Assembly: GCA_934403665.1 (NCBI GenBank)
Contig: CAKRUL010000012.1
Span: forward strand, 1-12,131
Source: an uncultured Clostridia bacterium
GTDB lineage: Bacteria; Bacillota_A; Clostridia; UMGS1840; HGM11507
Direction of reading: 5' to 3'
DNA: 12,131 nucleotides
The position numbers were made by a program, and so were the translations under genes. Below are positions 7,574-12,131 of the stretch, one piece after another. The first letter of the stretch is position 1, and every line of letters starts with the position of its first letter. The notes beneath the pieces are model-generated. The model had not been told where the DNA came from. It ran no database searches and saw only the letters and a list, made by a program, of their open reading frames with translations.

Positions 7574-7720
7574 TTCACTCTCTTTCCCGCTTTTTATCAT
7601 GCCGCAATGAAAGCAAACCGCGCAGATGGAACACTCTCAAAGAGGGTACCGCTCTTCGAGAACACCCTGCCATTCTTTCTTTGCTTTCATGGACAAACCT
7701 CTCCATGCAAGAGGAGTTCT
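7560..7720 (-). promoter_or_regulatory. Structured tdh operon leader with competing start-codon pairings
   Basis: A leader of about 150 bases with three linked elements. First, a CCTCT/AGAGG hairpin (7714-7710 with 7702-7698) covers part of the GGAGAGG Shine-Dalgarno of a 17-codon leader frame. Second, AUGAAAGCAAA at 7690-7680, beginning at that frame's AUG, pairs perfectly over 11 bp with UUUGCUUUCAU at 7617-7607. Third, the last eight bases of that same arm (GCUUUCAU, 7614-7607) also match AUGAAAGC at 7567-7560, the tdh start region. The two pairings exclude each other. No known riboswitch core was recognised. The switch model is inference. Confidence 0.5.
7637..7690 (-). CDS. Possible 17-residue leader peptide upstream of tdh
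   Basis: A short frame, MKAKKEWQGVLEERYPL, in the tdh leader. GGAGAGG (7704-7698) precedes its ATG by 7 bases, a better site than that of tdh itself. It starts near the predicted 5' end of the transcript and ends 63 bases before the tdh start at 7573. Its start codon forms the outer end of an 11-bp stem. It has no run of threonine, isoleucine or glycine codons, so a classical amino acid attenuator is not indicated; a stalling or ribosome-occupancy role is possible. It matches no leader peptide I know and could be chance. Confidence 0.45.
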   Translation of the reverse strand: MKAKKEWQGVLEERYPL

Positions 7721-7730
7721 TTCGGTTATC

Positions 7731-7760
7731 AGTATACCCCAAAAACCGTCCTTTCGTCAA
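7731..7760 (-). promoter_or_regulatory. Sigma-A promoter of the tdh-kbl-lysC operon
   Basis: TTGACG (7760-7755) and TATACT (7736-7731) with an 18-base spacer. A perfect dyad GTCCTT-N5-AAGGAC (7748-7764) covers the -35 box and could be an operator. Confidence 0.75.
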
Positions 7761-7764
7761 GGAC
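7748..7764. repeat. Perfect 6+6 dyad over the tdh -35 box
   Basis: GTCCTT and AAGGAC arms (7748-7753 and 7759-7764) with a 5-base centre. The position over the -35 hexamer is that of a repressor operator, but no regulator is known and a 6-bp dyad can arise by chance. Confidence 0.4.
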
Positions 7765-7812
7765 ATTTTTATTATTTGTTCTTTTATCAAAAACAATTTT
7801 TCTCCGCTTTAT

Positions 7813-7867
7813 AAAAAATGCTCTTATGCTGCTGAATTCTTTTTCGTCTTTCAGCAGCATAAAAGCA
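7813..7867 (-). terminator. Intrinsic terminator after the nitrilase-family gene
   Basis: An 18-bp stem (arms 7850-7867 and 7819-7836, one G-U pair), a 13-base loop and six U (7818-7813) on the minus strand, about 35 bases after the stop codon. A textbook rho-independent terminator that isolates the tdh promoter from upstream transcription. Confidence 0.95.
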
Positions 7868-7901
7868 ATTCTTTCCTTTTTCCGGGAAACGATCTGTTTT
7901 C

Positions 7902-9092
7902 TTATGATTGTGCAAGCTCGTTGTATTTGATATAGAGATCCGGTCTTCTCTCATGGAGATACATATTTTTTCTTGTAGTATACGACGGGCAGGAAAGCCA
8001 GTATTGATAATACGGCTTGTTTAAGTCGATGGTGGCAATCGCATAACCCTTTTTCTCTGCGTCATCCAATGTTTTCCCTTCCGGACTGATAATCTGCGAT
8101 TCACAGCGCTGATGCACTGCGGAGGTAATCAAAAACGATCCGTTGTCACACGCACGCACCGCCAGCCGCTCTCTGTCAAAGCCGGCAGTAGGATAACAGA
8201 TAACATCGGTGCCCTCCAAATGATAAATTTTGGACATTTCCGGAAAGAACATATCCCAGCAGATTGCAATGCCCACGGTGCCGAAATCCGTTTGGAACAC
8301 CGGAATCTCTTCTCCCGGAACAATGCCCGCTTCGTATTCGGATAAGGTCAAATGCGTCTTTCGGTAAGTGCCGGCGATATTGCCCTGTCTGTCAATGAGC
8401 ACTCCTGTATTATACAAACGCCCGTCTCTTTTTTCCCGAATGGAAAACGCAAGATAGACGCCATGTTCTTTTGCCTTCGCCTGAAATCTTCGAATCGGCT
8501 CATCGGTAAGCTCAAGTGCCGCTTCCTCCTCTGTGCATTTCACATGTCTGCTGTAAACGCACTCGGTCATAACAACCAGATCCGCCTTTTTGTCACGCAT
8601 GATATCATCAATACGTTCCAGGTTTTGCGTCATGTTTTTTTCAAAAGTCCGCGGAACATCTGTTTCATAGTCCACGCCTACTGTCGCAACCGTGATTGTT
8701 CTGGCCTCGTATGGTCCGGTATACTCCAATTCTGCCTGCTTCGCCTGAACAAAGCCCTCCTGATGTTTCGCAAATCCAATGACCGAAATCTCAATCGCTG
8801 TGGTATTCTCCGGCGTGACAATACGATCTGTTTCCTCCAGATAGCCTCTGGTTAGTTGAACATTCTTGTCGTCCAGGCAGGTAAATACGATTTTATATTC
8901 CGCATTTTCCACTTCCATAGATATGTGAAAACGGTACATGCTGGACCCCTTGATTCCTTCAAAAAGTTTTACTGCTTTGCCGTAAGAATAAACCGATTTC
9001 TGAAGCTGAATCCGCAAGCTGTCCACATCTGTAACCACGCTGGAAGCAATGCATTTACAGGTATGATCTGTTGTCCATTTGTCTGATCTCAT
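7902..9092 (-). CDS. Carbon-nitrogen hydrolase (nitrilase superfamily) with extra N-terminal domain
   Basis: A 396-residue protein, longer than the usual 260-300 for this family. The C-terminal part from about residue 132 is a nitrilase-type amidase with the Glu-Lys-Cys triad: E177 in VVMTECVY, K245 in YRKTHL and C278 in AICWDMFFPE. It should hydrolyse an amide or carbamoyl C-N bond; the substrate is unknown. The first 130 residues look like a beta-sandwich (alternating strand-like segments) and match nothing I can name. No signal peptide is visible, so it is probably cytoplasmic. The ATG at 9092 is preferred over the TTG at 9113 because GAAGGGG lies just before it. It lies 157 bases after the binding-lipoprotein gene and may be co-transcribed. 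Confidence 0.88.
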   Translation of the reverse strand: MRSDKWTTDHTCKCIASSVVTDVDSLRIQLQKSVYSYGKAVKLFEGIKGSSMYRFHISMEVENAEYKIVFTCLDDKNVQLTRGYLEETDRIVTPENTTAIEISVIGFAKHQEGFVQAKQAELEYTGPYEARTITVATVGVDYETDVPRTFEKNMTQNLERIDDIMRDKKADLVVMTECVYSRHVKCTEEEAALELTDEPIRRFQAKAKEHGVYLAFSIREKRDGRLYNTGVLIDRQGNIAGTYRKTHLTLSEYEAGIVPGEEIPVFQTDFGTVGIAICWDMFFPEMSKIYHLEGTDVICYPTAGFDRERLAVRACDNGSFLITSAVHQRCESQIISPEGKTLDDAEKKGYAIATIDLNKPYYQYWLSCPSYTTRKNMYLHERRPDLYIKYNELAQS

Positions 9093-9147
9093 TTTTACCC
9101 CTTCTCTGTCCAATTCTTTTTAAATGATGTTGCTTCCATCAACCGGT

Positions 9148-9206
9148 GCGGCCGGAAAAATGCCAATCGCATCCATGAAAAAGGAGGAAGACCTTCTTCC
9201 GGCCGC
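9148..9206. repeat. GC-rich inverted repeat between lipoprotein and nitrilase-family genes
   Basis: Perfect 10-bp arms GCGGCCGGAA (9148-9157) and TTCCGGCCGC (9197-9206) with a 39-base centre holding an alternative small hairpin (GGAAG/CTTCC). No U run follows on either strand, so it is not an intrinsic terminator. It could be an mRNA processing or stability element or a remnant of a small repeat. Local GC is higher than the surroundings. Confidence 0.6.
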
Positions 9207-9249
9207 CGCGCGGCTGTATGGGGGCGAGCCTGTAATCTTTCAGACCTCC

Positions 9250-10824
9250 CTATTTTGCATCATATCTCTTCTGTGCTTCGTTATAAATTTGAATGATCTT
9301 CTCTGCTCCGATGCCGTTTGCCTTCTCGACCCATGCATTCCATGCCGCGTCGCCTGTCTCGGTCCCCAACACATATTTCGATGCAAATTCTTTCCCGGCG
9401 GTTTCCAGCTTGGTTTTGCAGTCGTTGATAACGTCCTTTTCTTCCTTCGTGAAGGAGAGTACCGGATCCAGAGGATCCATATGCTTCGGATCCTTTGCGA
9501 AATCCTGTGCTTCCTGTTCTCTTTCGCTGAACTGGAAGTAACTGCTTCTGCGGTCAAACTTCAGATACATTCCCTCTGCGAACATTCCGTATTTGCTCTC
9601 CAGACTGCTCATATCCGGTGTATCATCCTCCGTATAGGTGAATTCCAGATATTTCGCTTTGCCCTGTTCGTCCAGCGTATAGGTCTCGCCGTTGATTCCC
9701 ATGGTAATCAGCTCGGCTCCTGCCGGAGAAAGCACAAAATCCAACAGCTTGAACGCTGTTTCTGCTTTATCGTTCTTCGCAACATATCTCGCCCAGCAGA
9801 CTTGGTCTGTTTCTTTCATGACCTGTTTCGGACCGATCGGATTCGCAAACCGCAAATCGTAATCCGGGGTGTTGATGGCCTGTTTTTTGAACATTTCCAT
9901 TCTGCCGATCCAGTCCACAGTCGCAAACGCTTTATCCGTCTGCGTCATTTTGGAAGTCCATGCCGCCTGCGTCATCGTCAGAAATTCCGGATCCAGCAGT
10001 TTTTCATCATACAGTTTTTTCATGAAATCCAGCATATTTTTATACTGCGGATCCGTGTCGGTATATTTCCACACTTTTGCCGCCTCATCATAATACGGCT
10101 CATGCGCGGTCATTCCCCAGCTGTATGCCAATGTTTTGAAAATACCGTCTTTGCTTTTCAGTGTCAGCGGCGAGGACTGCGGATACAGCTCTTTTAATTT
10201 TTTCATGGCGCTGTAGAAGCTGTCCGGTCCGTTCCACATCGGAATGTTGTGTTTGTCAAAGATGTCTTTCCGATACATGGTTGCTCCCGTATTGACATCC
10301 CGTGCCCAGTCATATCCGTAAAAGCCATACAGCTTTCCGTCCGGTGCAGCATAGGATTTGAAAATCCAGTTGTTGTCCTTGTTGTCCACAAAGGTTGCCT
10401 TGAAGTTCGGCAGCTGATCGATATAATCCTCCACCGCCGCAATGGCTCCCTGGGTTGCCACATCATCCTTCACGTTGTCGTCCAGTCCCTGCCCGAGAAT
10501 ATCCGGCAGATCCTTGGAGGCAAGCCATACGCTGACTTTTTCTTTGACCGACGCGGCAGGCACGACCCGGAACTGAACATCAACGCCGGTTGCCTCCCGC
10601 AGTTTTGTTGCCACATAGGATTCGTTGAACTTCTCGTTGCTGCTGGTGATGGACCATTCCACCGTTTCGTTTTTGTCCGTCAGCGGCAGCTTCAGTCCGC
10701 CGGTGTCACCGATCTTTTCAGCTGTTTCCGGGTTGTAAATCGTGTTGCTTCCGCCTCCGCCGCAGCCTGCCAAGGGCAGACACATCAATGCCGAAAGTCC
10801 GAATGCAATCATTCTTTTCTTCAT
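9250..10824 (-). CDS. ABC transporter solute-binding lipoprotein, LplA-like (family 1)
   Basis: A 524-residue extracellular substrate-binding protein. The signal peptide MKKRMIAFGLSALMCLPLAGC ends in a lipobox LAGC, with C21 as the predicted lipidated residue, followed by a glycine-rich linker. It should sit on the outer face of the membrane and hand a solute, typically an oligosaccharide in LplA/YtcQ relatives, to an ABC permease. Central segments such as LYGFYGYDWARDVNTGATMYRKDIF and the late VLSPAGAELITMGINGETY are of the kind seen in that family. No permease or ATPase gene lies beside it; the downstream neighbour is the nitrilase-family gene. The start has AAGGGAG about 7 bases upstream. 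The substrate is not determinable. Confidence 0.88.
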   Translation of the reverse strand: MKKRMIAFGLSALMCLPLAGCGGGGSNTIYNPETAEKIGDTGGLKLPLTDKNETVEWSITSSNEKFNESYVATKLREATGVDVQFRVVPAASVKEKVSVWLASKDLPDILGQGLDDNVKDDVATQGAIAAVEDYIDQLPNFKATFVDNKDNNWIFKSYAAPDGKLYGFYGYDWARDVNTGATMYRKDIFDKHNIPMWNGPDSFYSAMKKLKELYPQSSPLTLKSKDGIFKTLAYSWGMTAHEPYYDEAAKVWKYTDTDPQYKNMLDFMKKLYDEKLLDPEFLTMTQAAWTSKMTQTDKAFATVDWIGRMEMFKKQAINTPDYDLRFANPIGPKQVMKETDQVCWARYVAKNDKAETAFKLLDFVLSPAGAELITMGINGETYTLDEQGKAKYLEFTYTEDDTPDMSSLESKYGMFAEGMYLKFDRRSSYFQFSEREQEAQDFAKDPKHMDPLDPVLSFTKEEKDVINDCKTKLETAGKEFASKYVLGTETGDAAWNAWVEKANGIGAEKIIQIYNEAQKRYDAK

Positions 10825-10926
10825 AATTTTCTCCCTTTCTCAATGGAATGTCACGGTTTCGTCTCCGTCTGTTTTCATACAATCGCTTGTCAAAACCGCT
10901 ATCTGTTATCCCGATGGCTTTAGACC

Positions 10927-10932
10927 ATTATA
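10927..10932 (-). promoter_or_regulatory. Possible -10 box of the binding-lipoprotein gene
   Basis: A consensus TATAAT lies about 100 bases before the start codon. The nearest -35-like TTGACT is only 12 bases away, which is too close, and the hexamer at 17 bases is poor. A promoter here is plausible because the upstream gene ends at 11008, but no clear terminator was seen after that gene. Confidence 0.35.
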
Positions 10933-11007
10933 ATATGTTCCCGAAGTCAACGAAATAGAGAAAGCCTTCGTTTTTCTGTGTTTTTTCAACATTTTTGAAA
11001 ATCAAAT

Positions 11008-12131
11008 CTATTTATATACGATCATTGTAATCAACTGCCCATAGGCAATCTGCAACACAATGCGGTCATCCTTCTCTACATCGGAGGTGCTTCCCGCACG
11101 GATATAAGGGTCTCTGCCCTCCCGTTCTTCGACCACACTGATTCCACCAATGTTTGCGTCGATCTCTCCCAAATAAAGACTGCCGTAATCTTCCTCCGCA
11201 ACAAACCAATGCGGCACAAACACATAGTCGCCGTTTCTTCTGGAAATGTTTGTTGGGAAGATGCCGTTTTTGTTGCCTTCTTTTATGGTACCGGTCCACT
11301 CTTTTTCGCTCTCGTCCCAGTAAACCTCCAGCAAACGAATGTAGCCGGAGTTATCTTTGCTGAAACGAATGACGTCCCCAACCGCCAAATCGTTCACCGA
11401 AACCGTTCTTTCCTGTGCCGTCCCCTCTTTCACTACACAGGTAACAGGCGCATCTGCATCAATGTCAAAAAAGTCCTCTTTGCTGCCGTTTTGCACTTTG
11501 ACGCGCTTGACGATGTCTCCGTTTGCATTCACGGTTTGTACCACCGATTTTACAACCACTGCAGGTGTTTCCAGCTTAAACTGCGGAGCGCTCCCTGCCC
11601 CTGCATCGGTGCGCACAATGACAACCTCCGGAAACCCGTAATTTTTCGTGCGGTTATACGCCTCCGTTAAATAGTCCCGGTCATTGACCAGATAATTTAA
11701 AGAAGCAACCTTAAAATCCTTATCGTCTGCTGTGGTCAAATCCTTTGGAATCATCAGAAGCTGCGTTGCATTCGTCAGATAAATTGAGCGATTCAACGTT
11801 TCGGGATCTCCAAACATTTTTCTTACCATCAGTTTATGCGTCCGGCAGAATCCGTCGGAAATGCTTCCCTCAAGCGTCTTTAAATCTTGGGCAATGTCCA
11901 TCTGAACAATGCGGTTTTCTTCGTCCAGCTTGACGCTGACCAGCTGATCCAACGGATTGCCCAACAAAGTTTTCAATTGATCCAGCGTGAGATTTTTGTA
12001 AGAGATGCCGTTGATTCGCAGCGAATCCTTCAGGGTGTGGATGGAAATTCCTCTTCCTGTGCTGTAAAACTTTCCTCGGATCTGTGGATCAATCTTGCTG
12101 TCTCCGTCATCAAGCTGGATCAGGTACATGT
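11008..12131 (-). CDS. Beta-rich protein of unknown function, 5' truncated by the window edge
   Basis: At least 373 residues of an open frame that reaches the window edge. An ATG at 12129 exists, but no ribosome binding site or signal peptide is visible, so the gene probably begins outside. The sequence is rich in short beta-like segments, with patterns such as VSVNDLAVGDVIRFSKDNSGYI and DVEKDDRIVLQI that recall small barrel domains in secreted or S-layer-type proteins, but I do not recognise a family. It has few cysteines and many acidic residues, as expected of an exported protein; this is inference. The gene ends 183 bases before the lipoprotein start. Product and role unknown. Confidence 0.7.
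   Translation of the reverse strand, partial: MYLIQLDDGDSKIDPQIRGKFYSTGRGISIHTLKDSLRINGISYKNLTLDQLKTLLGNPLDQLVSVKLDEENRIVQMDIAQDLKTLEGSISDGFCRTHKLMVRKMFGDPETLNRSIYLTNATQLLMIPKDLTTADDKDFKVASLNYLVNDRDYLTEAYNRTKNYGFPEVVIVRTDAGAGSAPQFKLETPAVVVKSVVQTVNANGDIVKRVKVQNGSKEDFFDIDADAPVTCVVKEGTAQERTVSVNDLAVGDVIRFSKDNSGYIRLLEVYWDESEKEWTGTIKEGNKNGIFPTNISRRNGDYVFVPHWFVAEEDYGSLYLGEIDANIGGISVVEEREGRDPYIRAGSTSDVEKDDRIVLQIAYGQLITMIVYK

Noticed and set aside
7600..7730. Glycine riboswitch or T-box in the tdh leader
   Set aside because: A glycine sensor would make sense for this operon, but the conserved glycine aptamer core is absent, and GGTACC-like sequence there lacks the T-box context and any terminator.
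7575..7796. 73-codon minus-strand frame across the tdh promoter and leader
   Set aside because: It would start upstream of the promoter -35 box, has no ribosome site and conflicts with the leader structure.
9124..10197. Long open frame of 357 codons on the plus strand
   Set aside because: It is antisense to the binding-lipoprotein gene and has cysteine- and histidine-rich composition typical of a shadow frame, with no ribosome site.
10844..10882. 12-codon frame in the leader of the binding-lipoprotein gene
   Set aside because: No Shine-Dalgarno precedes its ATG and no linked RNA structure was found.

Overview
The window looks like a chromosomal segment of a low-to-mid GC Firmicute, most likely a clostridium of the Ruminococcaceae/Oscillospiraceae type. 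The reasons are AGGAGG-like ribosome binding sites, sigma-A promoters, U-tailed intrinsic terminators, a tryptophan T-box leader, a DUF1015 protein and an LplA-type binding lipoprotein. Taxonomy is inferred; there is no rRNA or other marker. All convincing genes lie on the minus strand, so transcription runs from high to low coordinates. I see no mobile element, CRISPR array, tRNA or rRNA.

Layout in transcription order. (1) 12131-11008: the C-terminal part of a beta-rich protein of unknown function, cut by the window edge. (2) 10824-9250: a solute-binding lipoprotein with no permease genes beside it, followed after a 157-base gap with a GC-rich inverted repeat by (3) 9092-7902: a nitrilase-superfamily amidohydrolase with an extra N-terminal beta domain; a strong terminator at 7813-7867 closes this unit. 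(4) 7760-4040: a promoter, an unusual structured leader with a possible 17-residue leader peptide, then tdh, kbl and an aspartate kinase gene in a tight operon (gaps of 20 and 10 bases) ending in a strong terminator. (5) 3991-1903: a promoter, a DUF1015 gene and a HAD phosphatase gene. (6) 1821-79: a promoter, a Trp-specific T-box leader with terminator, and a TrpB2-type tryptophan synthase beta chain.

The central genes touch the same amino acid node. Aspartate kinase commits aspartate to the threonine branch. Tdh and Kbl turn threonine into glycine and acetyl-CoA. TrpB2 joins serine to indole. The DUF1015 protein carries a DGHHR motif like that of ParB/sulfiredoxin-fold kinases such as free serine kinase, and a HAD phosphatase follows it. 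One reading is that the tdh-kbl-lysC operon makes glycine from aspartate through threonine.

The parts most worth a second look are: the tdh leader, where one strand can pair with either the leader-peptide start (11 bp) or the tdh start (8 bp); an internal Shine-Dalgarno and in-frame TTG in the aspartate kinase gene, placed as for the separately translated beta subunit of Bacillus subtilis aspartokinase II; the Trp T-box controlling a lone trpB2; and the DUF1015-HAD pair.
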